DNA from: Onchocerca volvulus
Taxonomy: Eukaryota > Nematoda > Chromadorea > Rhabditida > Onchocercidae
Direction: 5' to 3'
DNA length: 64,000 nucleotides
NCBI GenBank assembly: GCA_000499405.2
Contig: HG738138.1
Coordinates: forward strand, 20,747,753 to 20,811,752
The notes under the pieces are model-generated. The model saw only the letters and a list, made by a program, of their open reading frames with translations, made no database searches and was not told the DNA's origin. The translations under genes and the position numbers were made by a program. Positions 26,801 to 40,200 of this stretch are shown here, in pieces. Positions within the stretch are counted from its first letter, which is position 1; the number at the start of each line of letters is the position of its first letter.

Positions 26801-29800
26801 CAAAGTTATCTGAAGCTTGTCGATGATGTAAAAAGCACCATTTGCGTATCAAGACAAAAAATACTATTTGTGATAAAGTTTTAAATTTGAATTTAAATCT
26901 CAAAATTTCTAAATTTAAATTCATAAAGCTATCTAATATCGGCTTCAATATTTAATATCGCATTGACTGGTATCAGATTTCAGTACTTTCCTTTCATGTG
27001 GATTATTTTAGTTTTTCCAATGTCATTTGATTTGTTTTCTCTATTATTTCTTTCCATCGTTTGTTCGATTTATGATATGATGAAGTTATTGCATTTATTT
27101 CAGTTTTAAAATCAACAGTCTCAATGCACGTAATTTATTTGTGTATAAATTGATACTGTGCTAAAGCCTCGGAAATTTAATTTGCAACATAAATCAATTT
27201 CAAACTCTAACTTTTTTTCTATTCTGTTATAGGATTTAATTTTAATCAATATTCGTTCAATTCATTCACCATCAAACTTCCCGACTCTTCCCCTCCCAAT
27301 TGACAAAATAAAGAGTATATGTACAAAACTTTTGCACACAACCGCTCATAAAATATTCTTCAAAATTCTTTCTTTTCATAAAAATCCATTTTAAATCTGA
27401 TTTCGATGCAATCGATTATTCATTAGCTTCAATACACTGTCTTGCAGCTATTGCAATTGTAATAACAATTACAAACGGAAAGCAAGAAAGTTTTATTCTC
27501 TTTTTGTCATTTGTTATACTCATCATTTGCGCAAACATAAGAGTTATTTTTCATGTTTCATATTGAAATATGAAAAGCAACTTATTCCATTTTCTGTTTT
27601 AATATAGCCATACATTCATGGCTAACTAAATTAACTTAAGAATAAAATGAATTGAAGTAAAAAAGTGGTACGATCATAAATTGATTAAATAAAGAATTGA
27701 TTTATCAGTAATGAGTAAAATAGTATAAATTAGCAACAAACAAATCGTTTGACAAACATGTACGCAGTAATCGTGGCAGACTGCATTTCATATTTTAAAC
27801 TTTATTCAGATGAAATAAAGTAAGACATTTTGGGGATACTTTCACTGAAGATCACAATTAATGAACAATTCTGCGTACACAATAAAATCATTTAGGATAG
27901 AATGCAGCATGCACAGCTCATGAAGAAAAGAAAACTGCTTGTCATGTAAAAGTTAAATTTTAATGAAACATTAGCGTGCATATGAGCGCAACAGTAATGC
28001 AGATTTCCCCGCTTTCAACTGATTGCTCTTCTCTGCAAGCATGCCTTGTACTGATAAATGCATTCTATTATAGAGATAACCCTCAATATTCTAAACACAA
28101 CGCATCTTAGCAACCTTTTTAAGCTTTCAAATCAATCGTAGCTGACAAATGGAATTGCAAAAAAGACAGAAAATATTTGTGTTTATGTCGCAGGGAACGA
28201 ATTAATTTTACTTTGAATTTAATTTATAATTTGAATTCCATACTGCTTTGTATAAAAGTATCGTCAACTCCTTACACAAGCACACGCATACGCACGCCGC
28301 ACGCATTAGGATGATGTATTGGAGGCTATTCTCTAATAATCGCTTGTAAAATAAAGAATAACCCAGTGATCAATTTTACTTGATATTCTCCAATTTCGGT
28401 GATAAAATTGTTGAAAATATTTCCACGGGGATTATAGTGCAATTAGTCAATAATCATTTGCAATTCTACAATATATTTTTTAGAAAGATTTTATTCGGCA
28501 ACATCATGACCCATCGATAAAATCGATCCTTATGCTAGTGAAAAAAAAGAGTTTAAATGAGTGAGATAGAAAGAAATTTGGAGATAATGTTCATTTGCAT
28601 TGACTGGACGTGTAAAATAAACGTTTCATATGTGTTTTCTCTTCAAAAAGAGCAATTCTTGGGATATTGGATTTCCTAAAATACATGATTACTGCATATT
28701 TTTCTGCATGAAATCAGCTGAAAGAAATGCATATTAGTGTAGCGCAGGGGAAAAAAATTACATTATCCTTAAAATTAAAAAATTTGCAAATGATAGCTTT
28801 CTGGACGAGATGAAAATGCAAGAAACCAATATTTTGAAAAATTTTTGAAGATTTACATTAAACTAGAAGATGATTATTTTTAACTTTGCATCTCTTGTTA
28901 AGCCGATTTGAAGTGATACTTTTGTGAGCTTTTCATTGAATGGAATGCAAAACTGCTGAAAATTTGATTTGAGGTTGATGACTTTTTCGATGGAATCACT
29001 AAGTCAACTTAAAAACCCCTTTGAAAGCTTGTGCAGGTAAATTAAAAAGAAAGCATAGGGCAGAAATGAGAGAGTTTGTTGAGTGGATCGATTCAGTTAC
29101 AATAAATTAAAGTATGCATTTTATCAAATCGTTACAAATCAATATTTAAGCTCGAAGTGCAAGGAACATTTGAAAAGTCACCTTTACAGCAAATAACTCT
29201 AATTATTGCTGGTGAAATTAATGAATGAGACGAGAGACCATTATTTTTAACTCTTTTTTTTTAAATATTAGGATGGAACTTTGACGATTTGCCTTTAGCA
29301 AGTTTTTTTCTAGGCTTTCTGATCGCTGTTTAATCTTAGCGAGATCATTAATCTAATGCTGTTGCTGAAAAATAATTACTCGTCTTCTTATGAATACAAT
29401 TATGATGTTTTGAAATTTCGTTTAAGTCATCACAATATTTCTGAGCTTAAAATTGCATGGCATATAATTTTGAATTATAACTAACTAAGTTTCATTTAAA
29501 TTTACAAACCTTGTGTAAGTTTGATGTTTTGTACTTTGCTGTGACTATAAAATCTGTATTTATGAAATCGTTAAAACAAATCTTGAAATTTGTTGACTTC
29601 TTGAATTTCCATGCAGTAAAGGCAGCAGGGATTTTGGAGAAAGAATAATTTGGATTTTTGCTTAAGAGAAATGCGAATCAAATGCTTCGTCCTCTTCCCC
29701 CAACGTTTTCTGATTTTTTTTTTTTTATGCCCACTTAAAATGCATGCTATTCTTTCGGAATATATCGATGTTCTTAGAATAAATCATTTTCGCTTATGGG

Positions 29801-30523
29801 ATTGCTGAGATTGCCAATAAGCTTTTAAAGTGTACTCCACTTATGGGCTATTTATTGCACGTAGAAGCATTTTTATTCTGAAACTTTGAAAAAATATATC
29901 TGAATTGTAGCATTCATTCCTTTAGTCTAATAGAATCTTAGTAATAAAAAGAATTAGAAACATTGGTTAATTTTTCAACTTTTTAATTTTGTATTTAAAA
30001 AAACAATCAATTGCAATATATAATAATAGTACAAGCTGATAAACAAATGCTATGAGGAGTTAATTTTTTGTGCTCTTGATAACTGAACTTGTCTTGTGTT
30101 TGATAAATTAGATGGAATTTTTGGGGAGCTGAAAAATAGGAAGAGTTTACCAGCGCTGTATAGATTAGGCTTCTCTTCATAGAATCGTGAAAATTATGGC
30201 GACAATTGTGAACGCGATTACATAATCTATTCATCTTTTGTATTTTTTTACATTAGGAATTTCGAAAACTGAAAAAAAAAAGTATTTTAACAAAAAAAAA
30301 AAAATTGAAGAAACATTTAGACCCTAGCATCAAAATAATAAACTATCAAAAGATTTCTTCGACGAATGACTGAAAAATTATGAAATTTATAATATTATTT
30401 ATCCTCTGAAGCATATTTTCAAACCTAAATAATCATCAATGAGCGGATGGAAACAGTAGTGATACATTCGCGTACATTCCTATTTACTTATATGCTAACT
30501 CATCAATCGTATAGGACCGTTAG

Positions 30524-30579
30524 AAAGCCAAGTGTCTATTTACAAGTTAAAAGAGCCAAAAAGCCAAGTGTTCATCTAC
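30524..30579 (+). repeat. Two-copy direct repeat
   Basis: AAAGCCAAGTGTCTATTTAC at 30524-30543 recurs as AAAGCCAAGTGTTCATCTAC at 30560-30579 (17 of 20 identical), a period of 36 bp. Probably a local duplication. Confidence 0.6.
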
Positions 30580-30946
30580 TTAAGTAAAACTTTTGCAACT
30601 TTTATTTGATTGTGTGCAGTTCAAATTCAGCGAATTTCATTAAATAAAGAGTAACATTTAATCAACTTCAAGAAGTATTGATAAGATGAAATATTCTACC
30701 TGTTAGTATTCTTTTTATTTTTAAAATATAAATCAGTTCCCCATAATTTAAGTCATTTTTCTCTTTAGTTCAAGCTTCATCAGTAGCTTAATTTAGGCCA
30801 ACAAATATATTTCACCAATATTGAGCAAAACTGTTCTAATCGTTGATCTGCCGGTACATAATGATTGATGATTAGTCAGTTTTTGAATTTACAACAAAGA
30901 TTGCAGACATGCTAAAAATATTCGAAGGATTGAATTTCATCACAAA

Positions 30947-31053
30947 TAATATAAATTTATATTCAAATCCATGAATAGTTCCTAAGTTGGTTTATTTTTT
31001 GAAATAAACAAATTAAGAAACTGTTCATGAATTTGAATATAAATTTATATTAC
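30947..31053. repeat. Long near-perfect palindrome
   Basis: The left arm, about 30947-30998 (starting TAATATAAATTTATATTCAA), pairs with the right arm, about 31001-31053. There are only about six mismatches in 48 bp and almost no loop. The strand would fold into a single long hairpin. This shape fits a fold-back/MITE element or a double-stranded small-RNA precursor. Confidence 0.85.
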
Positions 31054-34000
31054 TTATGTTTTAAAATAAAAGTGTTTATTCAATGAGACAAAGAAAATGG
31101 CATTACCATGTTTTCTCATTTCGCCGTCTTCCTTTAGTTTTAAAATTTGAAATCGGAAAATGATTCAAATTTTTTTATGTTAAAAAACCGAATATAATGT
31201 TCTCTCAAAAATTTAAAGAAATACATTCACAAGCAACTGCACAGATAAATATCGTTGCAATACTTCCGAGACTTGTCATGGCAATAGTTCCATCCTTTTT
31301 CACACATTGTTTATCTAAACATAAAATTATTCTTACATCCCAAAATTGCTGACATTATCTGCATAATTTAGAAGATTTTGCCTCCTCATTCCTGAATATT
31401 GCAGCCATTGTAGTAATTAACTAGTCGAAAAATTTAATTATTAGCTGAATAGTCCTTGCTAGTCTTTTCTACTTCAGTTAATCAACGACCGGATGTCAAT
31501 ATTTTTGAGCTATTATTGCTGTCTAAATTTCAACTTAAACTTTTCTCGTAGTTGCTGGTATACCTGATCGATGGGCACTATTGAGACAAAACGAGATATT
31601 TTCCAACATTATAACACGGATGACGAGACTTCTAGAAAAATCTTATTATATGCATTTAATGGGTTTCTTAATTTATTCAATTTTGAATAAGAAAGTGCTA
31701 CAGACTGCTATAAATCTGGTTTTTACGATGAGAAACTTTTACTTTTATTGAAAAATTACGACAAAGTAATGGATGAAACGTTTCTATCGTTCCGATGGTT
31801 TGGCTTCTGCAGACTGAATTCGGCATGCGATCTTCATCATATCAGCAAATGATTCAGTGATCATTACTCTTCTATCAAGAAAGTTAAGATGAAAATTTAA
31901 GGGTTACTTAATTGTTTAGCTGCAATTTGCACTGGAATCACTGACTCAAAAAAACATGATTATTGATCAACTCATCGTGGAATGACTGCGAAACTGTTCT
32001 TTGTTGAGAGTTTCAAATATACGAAAATTCTCTGGCAATCTTCTTACTTGGTATTGCAATAGGAATAATCTAAGTCCAGAGATTAAGTATAAATTATTAT
32101 CCAACCCCAAGAGCGCTACATAATTCAATTTTTATTTTTAAGAAAAAAGATTTACGTCAATGAAGAAAAATGTTCGTTATTCTTTTATTAGTAAAATGGG
32201 TCAAAAATTTATAAAAATGAAGATTTTTCAAATGTCAGTTTTCATTGCTATCGTGTAGAATTCCCTCACGCGCTTTTGTTTTGTTCGTTTCAAATGAAGC
32301 CAAATTTTCAGTTTAGAAGAACAAAAAATTTTAGCAAAAAAAAATAATACAGATCAAATATTTCAAAAATAGTACCTTATAAACTTCTAGAAAAATTCAG
32401 TGAAATTAAACCAGTGGTTTAAGCTTTCATTTGGAAGGGACAGAATGAAGCACCTTTTCAGATGATGCAGAAATCAGAAAGCAGGCCAAGAAGGCTTTAT
32501 GTGGATATCCATAATATTTAGTAAATTAAAGATCTTCAGCGTAGCTTCTAATCAGAGGAAAGCAACGAAAGCATTCATTAATTGCATAAATTCATTTGAA
32601 CTCAAATGGAAATGAAGGTTATTATTACCTGTTGTTAACTAAAATATGATTACCTTTCAGAATCGTAGGAATTACTGAGAGCAGAGAAATTTTAGAGCAA
32701 AGGTAGGTGGAAAGGCTGAAGGGTATGATTAATGATTATGCAAAGCATAGCATAGTATAAAAGGTAATTGCAGAACACAACCCTTCTATCTCATACTCTT
32801 CACAAATTGATAAAGGCACTCAGTGATACGAATATTTCGAATTTTTATATTCCTTTCAATTTAAGCAAAACAAAATCGTTCGCACTAAACAGATTATTTC
32901 ATAATTTATTTCGAAGCAATATAAGATTACTATATCAATGCTAAAAGGCATTTCTTTGCATTATCACATTATGTCAATTTTTTCTCTCAATTCTTTAGCA
33001 CATCATACGCTCTATTTGATAGATTTTAATGAAACCATATTTCAATCCTTTCAAAATTTATCTCGAGAGGACCTAATTATTTCGATATCTCAAAGTTTCA
33101 ATGCATAATTTAAACATCAAAGAGTTGTTAGACTTGTAATCAGGAATTATAGTTATAAAGTTCAACAATTAAGAATGAATAATGATCACAGTCAACCAGT
33201 TATCTGCCTTTTGCGTTTCAGAACTTTACTGATGTGACATGAATTCAAGATCTTCAATAATGCTAAGTTGTACAATAGAGATGAATTAAAACTAGAATAA
33301 CTTTTTAATCTTTTTAAAATGGAAGAAAATGCAGGGAAACAAGTATAGTGATTTCAATATTTTTCAATATTTCCATATTTTCAGTTTCAATATTTTTTGT
33401 GGAAATATAAATTCTGAATAATGCGGAAGAATGTTTAATGCTATGTGGAATAACTTTTTCAATTATTTAATAATTAAGATTTACTAATCAGATGAGGGAA
33501 AAACTACTTTAACCAGAAATTGTAATAAATGTAACTGACCAGAAGTCGTAATAATAATTGTAAAAAATGAAACTTGGAGAAACTTAAATCTTCGTCGAGA
33601 AAGGAAAGTTATGCTACTAAATTATACAAAAAAAGGTATTCGCATCACACTTATAAAGATAGCCTAGTTTGGAAAAACCGAAACTTTATTTCTTTCTTAA
33701 CTAATAAGCCAAAGTTTCTTGAACTATCTCATTAATTTCATCGCAGATTTGGCAAAAAAGAATCACAATGGATCGAAATTAAAGTTACTACAATTTGCTT
33801 AAAAAATTCAGTAATTTTTTATGTTGCTGACTTTTTTAAACAATTTGCAGTAACTTTAATCGATTAACTTTAAAAATTCAGTTGACTTTTTTATTCATTT
33901 TTCAATTTTCCCAGAGAGAAGTTTTTGAATATAAATTAAAAACAAGAGAGAAATGCATAATGGTGAGATTTATCAATTTTCCATCAGGAAATCATTTCGT

Positions 34001-34209
34001 TCAGAGTTCTTCTGAAGCTACCGAACGCTGCGCTGTGACGCCAATATTTGAAACCTAAACACCAAATTTAACAAATTAGAAATCTAAGAAATTATGAAAT
34101 TTCTTCATGAAGTAGCAACATGTTCTTCAAGGAATTGGTGAAAGCAATGTAAATAAACTAGGCGAAGACGGTTTGTCTTAATTGACATTTCATTTGTAAA
34201 ATCTAGTGG

Positions 34210-34215
34210 TTTATT
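34210..34215 (-). promoter_or_regulatory. Poly(A) signal of the myosin gene
   Basis: TTTATT on the plus strand (AATAAA on the coding strand) begins 30 nt past the myosin stop at 34245-34247, a typical nematode spacing. Confidence 0.55.
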
Positions 34216-34244
34216 GAAATCTCAAATCAATTTTTTCTTAAATT

Positions 34245-37200
34245 TTAATCAATGCAAAAAAATGTTACAGAGGGTGCGATATGTCCTCCAGTAGGTCGAG
34301 TATTCGAACGATACTTGGCTCGCATCTTGACCAATGAATTTTCTGCAATATCAGCGCGTTCTTCAGCATCTTCAAGCATATGTTGCATCTGCCGATATTT
34401 GCCAAGATTCTGCGTGGCTAATTCTTCCTAAATTGAACCAACATCTTGGAAAACAAAAGAAAGGAAGGCACTGAAATAAAATCAGAATGTAAAGCAAATT
34501 GCTTTGCAAATCAATGCAGGTTGACTTGAGAGATATTTATGTTCGAACGGAAGAAATCATTCTCGAACAGAAGTATTCGAAACAAAACAAAACTGTCATA
34601 TTTAAATTTAAATATTATTCGGTCTGTTGACTGTTTCGAAACTAAGCAAAAGCCATATACCAACCGCTTCATCCAACTGCCGTTTGTAAGTTTTGATTTT
34701 TGTTTGCATCTTTTCAATGAGATCATACATTCGTTCAATACTCTTCTTGTCTTCATCCACTTGGAACTGAAGTTCGCGTACTTTTCGTTCTTTGTTGCGA
34801 CAATTTTTGAGAGTTTCCGCATGACGTCGACATTCTTCTGTTAATTCTATCTCAAGGTCATGCACACGTTGATCCAATTTAGTTAACATACGTTTTCCAC
34901 CTTTCATTGCCGTTGCTTCCGCGTCATCTAAACGAGCCTGTATTTCCTGAAAGAAATTTTTAATCAAATGTATCAAAAATTTGCTTATAATTGAATTACT
35001 TTTTGCTTTTTATCCTTCCCCAAACACTTTCATTGATTTCTCAGATTTCAAACCGTTGTAAGCGATCGAAAAGAAATGAATAATTAATTCAAGCTTTTTA
35101 GCATTAGTGAAATGAAGATAGGAAAGCAATGGAACCTTCATCTGCGACTCCATACCCTTCTTTTGGCGGTCAAGATTCTGTGAGTGTTCTTGCTCTGCTT
35201 GCAATTCTTCCGCCAGTTTTGCTGCATCCATCATTGCTTTTTTGCACTTCTCATCGGTATGTTTCAGTTCATTAATTGCCTCATTAAGCTCAGTATGGAG
35301 TTGCTGAAAAATGAAATTTACCATGTATTAGCAACAAAATAAATCAATATGTTAATGGAATATTTGATGAATGCAAAGAAAAAAGTAGCAATTATCTTAA
35401 CAGTTAATAGCGTTTTCAATATTCTGCTTCTTCATTTTTCGAAAATTATGCAAACCTACTTTAAGTTTAAGATTTCAGAACCGGATAACAATACGGAAAT
35501 TAAATTTGTTTGAAGATAAAAGTAAAATCAATTTAAAATTAAACTTATAGAAAGAACAGAGATGCCAAATGAAATCTCAAATACACTAAAAACGGAAACC
35601 GCGAAGAAGTTTCTCTATCAGATTATGAAAAAAATGAGTTCAATTTTTTTAACTTCAGAGATGACATTGTCTAATTTTACTTTTATCTTCAGCACTTCAG
35701 AGATGACATTATTTGCAATCATTCATTATGTTTTGCAAAAAAATTGACAAGACGAATCGTTCCTTACACAGCTTTTTGTTGAAACTGGTGACATTTCGTC
35801 ATGTTAGTTATAAATTTTAATTAATGACATTCAAAAGTTTGGCAAAGATATAATTTACACTAAAAGTATAAGTAAAAGAAAGATCGCCATAAATATCATA
35901 TGGCGGTGAGAATTATTTTGTAAGAACTTAATCCACTATTTATTTTGCTAATGTTTGCCAATAAACCATTGCTATGAACTCTTTTATATTTGAAAGTTTT
36001 TTTTCTTTTTTATAAAGTATCGAGACCTGAATTTCGGATTCCAATTTCCTTTTCGTGGTTGATAGCGAGTAATTAGTTTGAGTTAATGAATTCACTGTTT
36101 CTTTCGCATCAGTAGCTTCTACTTCTGTCTGACGTCGAATTCGTTCTGCCTAAATTTGATTTTTTGAATCCCAAATAATCATACCTTGAAACTTTCTTGG
36201 AGTTAATGAAAAAAACAGGATTTCAGCATCGATATGAAGGAATTTCTAAATTAAAAAAGGTATTAAATTGCAGATCTTCAAACTGATTTGACAAAAGAAA
36301 AGAATAATAGAATATAGGAAAACTGGTACAGCCATTCAAAGTTGTAATCGATTTGCATAATATCATTCAATAAAAGAATTATCAAGAAGTTTTCACTCTC
36401 AGTTTAATTTATTGAATAATTAGTCATACATTATTCAACTGATAATATGCGGCAGCACATGATTTACTCTCATAGTATCATGTCTCACCTGTATTTTATA
36501 TGTAAAACGAAGAAGCTAAAACCAAAACTCGAAAAGGGAAATGATAATCTTAGATACTAGTGTAATTCAGTCTGTAGACAACTTTATGATAGGCTTGTCT
36601 GAAGTAAATTGCTGTCAAAATAGAAAGATCGCAACAGCATGAAAAAGTACACTAATTCGAAAGTATATAAGTTACTTCAAATTCAAGATCATCTGATTCA
36701 AAAATTTATTTTTTGGCAACCTGTTCCAGATCTCCGGTCAGTTCTTCCTTTTCTGATTGTAGTGCTTGTAAACGTCTTTCCATGACATTCATTTGCTCTC
36801 GTAACTCATCACGTTGACGTTGTTCATCTTCGACTTGAGTCTATAATCAAAATTTGTATTATTACTAGCGGCTACTAAATTAGAAATTTTGAACCTCATC
36901 TGCATTGTTCTATGAAATATAAAATACTGGGATTCCCATATAAAAATTATTTTTCTGGAGAAATAAAATTCTATTTGAGAAAAAAAGGACATTTAAATAT
37001 TCCATTGATTTTCAAAATGTGTTTTTTTTTTCTTTTTTTTGCAGGCAGAAGGAATGAATTATTCTATATTATGCCTGCTACTTCAGCTTATTTTTCCATC
37101 AATTTTAAGCAGTATAATAATCTATTCATGTCTGAATATTTTCTCAGATCTATCAAAAACACATTTTTTGCGAACTTAATTAATCTTTTATTTCTTTCAT

Positions 37201-40200
37201 TACATCCCAGACAAGTCTAGTTTTGGCAGGAAAATGCCAACCTTTCTATGCTTTCATGCAAAATCATGTAAAGCAATAAAAATATTTGGCTCATAGCAAC
37301 TTTTCTGGATTATTAGTAGTAATTTCGAAGAGATACGGAAGTGATACTATGCAACAGAAACGTGGAAACTTTTCTGTTGCATTTTCTAATTACAAAAGAA
37401 AATAAAATTTCATTACCTGCAATTCACGTATGTTATCTTGGTAACGTTTAATGGTTTTCTGGGCATCCACATTAGCACGATTAGCATGGTCTAGTGATAC
37501 TTCCAATTCCTGAAAAAGCAAACCTATGATTCATTTTTAATATAAAAATAAAATCCGTTTCACAATCTTAAAAGATGTTTCATTTCACCGTTGTAAGGAA
37601 AATCAAAAACTGAAGAAAATGAAAAGTGCTAAACTGACACTGATATCTGATTCCAACTTTTTTTTCATTCGAAGCAAATCAGCTCTGCCTTTTGATTCTG
37701 CCTCCAGGGAAGCCTAAAAATCACTCATATCATGCCATGATAAAATTGAAATGATAACGTATTTCAAAGTTGATCCGTCCAATTCTACTAGTTTCCAAAA
37801 AAAGAAAAAGCAACCATTACTGCAGAAACAGTATAATTTAGGAAGATGAAACAAACTTCTCACAGCCTTTAAGGAAATAAAATTACATCGAACATAGAAT
37901 TGATACCAGTTATTGAGTGGAAGCTAAAGTCTTTAACTAATTTTTTAGAACAAATTTGGAGAACTTTGTTTTCAAGAAACTAGATTAAGATTGAGGAACC
38001 TGCATGCTTTCCAAGGTTCGCTGATGATTATTTCGAGTATTTTGAAATTCTTCCTCTTTCTCGGTTATACGTTTCTCAATTTCTGATCGAATTTGTGAAA
38101 TTTCAATTTGCGCCCGTAAAACTTTATTTTCTTCGATTTCCAGCGCATTTTCTGCATCATCCAATGTTTGCTAAATATTTTGTTGATAATTTAATTTTTT
38201 TCAAAATTTTTTTTTAATGTTCAGAATTTGATAAGAAAGAATCATAAAAAAACAATTAAAATTTAACTGCAATAAAATATAAGAGACCTGAATTTCATTT
38301 TTTTCCATTTCTAATTTTCTTTTCTGTTTCTGTAATTCATACAAACTTCTTCCTCCTTCGCCAAGCTGATCAGTAAGATCCTTCAGCTCTTGCGTTAATA
38401 CTTTATTCTCTCTTCGCAGTGCTTCTGTCTAAATATATTATATTTGATGAGTGCGAAGAATTTTGTTATAAATTAAAACTGCAATGTTACTTAGCAACTG
38501 TGAATGCCTAGGGCCCGGGATCAATATTACAAATCAAGCTCTAAGGGCTCCTTTTCATAGTATGGTGAATATGAAAATCAGAAGATTCATATGTCGATTT
38601 TTTTAAAGAATTGTAATATTAATTTGAAAATCTAATTAACTAAATTTTCGAAAACAATAATAAATATGAGAAAAGCACCTGCTCTTCTGCTTCTTGTACA
38701 GTACTACGAAGTCTGAATACTTCGGTAGCTCCATTTCGTGTTTCCCGTTGACTTGCTTCTAATTCCTGTGTTATTACATCACATTTCCGTTTCCACTCTT
38801 CAATCGTTTTATCGAACGTTTTTTGCTTTTTATCCAAAGAATTTGCAAAATTATTAGCCTGAATTCAATATTAAGTGTAGAAAGTATTCTATCTTCCTAC
38901 AATACATGCAGACTGATCACATCATACTTGTGAAATGGACTTGCAATACAATTGTAAAATCCTATTAGAAAGGTTTTGGCTAACTTTTCTTTCAATTTAC
39001 AATTAAGTTATGGATTTTAAAATTGATATTACAATTTTTTTAAAGAAATATTCGTAAAACTTTCGAAATCATTTCAGTTATTACAGAAGTGAACTATGAT
39101 GAAATAATTACTTTGTCGGCATCCATCTGTGCATCTTCAAGTTCATGAGTCAATTGCAGGCGAGTTTTTTCCAATGAATTAATGCGATTATTAGCGGCGT
39201 CTAGTGTTTCTTGCATTTCCTGCACTTTCGTTTGCAATTTTCGCCTCAAAATATTCGATTTTTGCTAAACAAAGCAAGTGAATTAATCAAAAATTAAAAA
39301 TGCAGAGTGTTTCAATGCAATATTATTGATAAAACGACACTCATTCAAACAAATGTCATTCATAGAGCAAATAAGTGATTATTTTAGCAGCTTAGTTGAA
39401 ATTTAAGAATTACATTATTGACTCAGATGTGGCAAAATAAGTGGGATATTTAAATTACCTAGCTTCTTCCAGTTTCTCGGATCGACTCATTCCTTCTCCT
39501 TCATATCGAACTCTCCATTGCTGTACTTCAGCGTTAGCCTTTGAGACTAACCTTTGAAGCTCTGCTTTGCTATCCAATTCTTCATCCAATGTATCACGAA
39601 GTTGCTGACATTCCAGTTGTAAGTTTGAGAGCTAAATTTTAAAATTTCACACTTTTTTTTTTGAATTTCAAATTCAAAAGAAATGTCATTTTCTCATTCA
39701 CTGCATGATGCATTCAAACCTGCGAATTAAGTGAATGCTTTTCTTGGGATTCTTGTTCCAACTGTCGTTTCACATCTTCTAACTGCACAGTTAGCTGCTG
39801 CTTTATACGATTTAGAAATGCTACTTGATTTTCACAGTCTTCTAATTGCCTAAAAATAGCTTCTACATCGGAAACTGAGAGCATGAGCTGTCTTCTTGAA
39901 AATAGATTTCTAAATAGTTTCTCATTGTGAGCCTTTTACAATTCCTTACTTCTCATTCAAATTTTTCTTCCACGTAGTGCAGTTTGTTTAAATTTTTTTA
40001 TTCTCAAAAAGATTTTCAAATAGATAAAGAGTGAAGATTCTTCTTGTGCGAATAAAGGGATGTAGTAGATAATGAATATTACTTGCTCGCATCGCTGACT
40101 TCAGTCTGCAGCTTATTTTTAATTGCAGTAATTTCTTGCAGATTTCGTGCTTGTTCATCGACTTTTAATTGAGAGTCTGCTAATTGTGCCTCTAACTGAA

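Larger units (their letters stand above)
26801..34209. other. Gene desert, right part
   Basis: No intact gene. It contains a short CACACGCATACGCACGC tract near 28280, a 20-bp direct repeat at 30524/30560 and a long palindrome at 30947-31053. A 65-codon plus-strand open run from 31549 (reading VAGIPDRWALLRQ after a TTCTCGTAG acceptor-like site) is unrecognised and probably chance. It is bounded on the right by the 3' end of the myosin. Confidence 0.5.

Noticed and set aside
28270..28315. CACACGCATACGCACGC tract, possible tandem array
   Set aside because: Only three or four imperfect units. No spacer regularity, so not an array of any known type.
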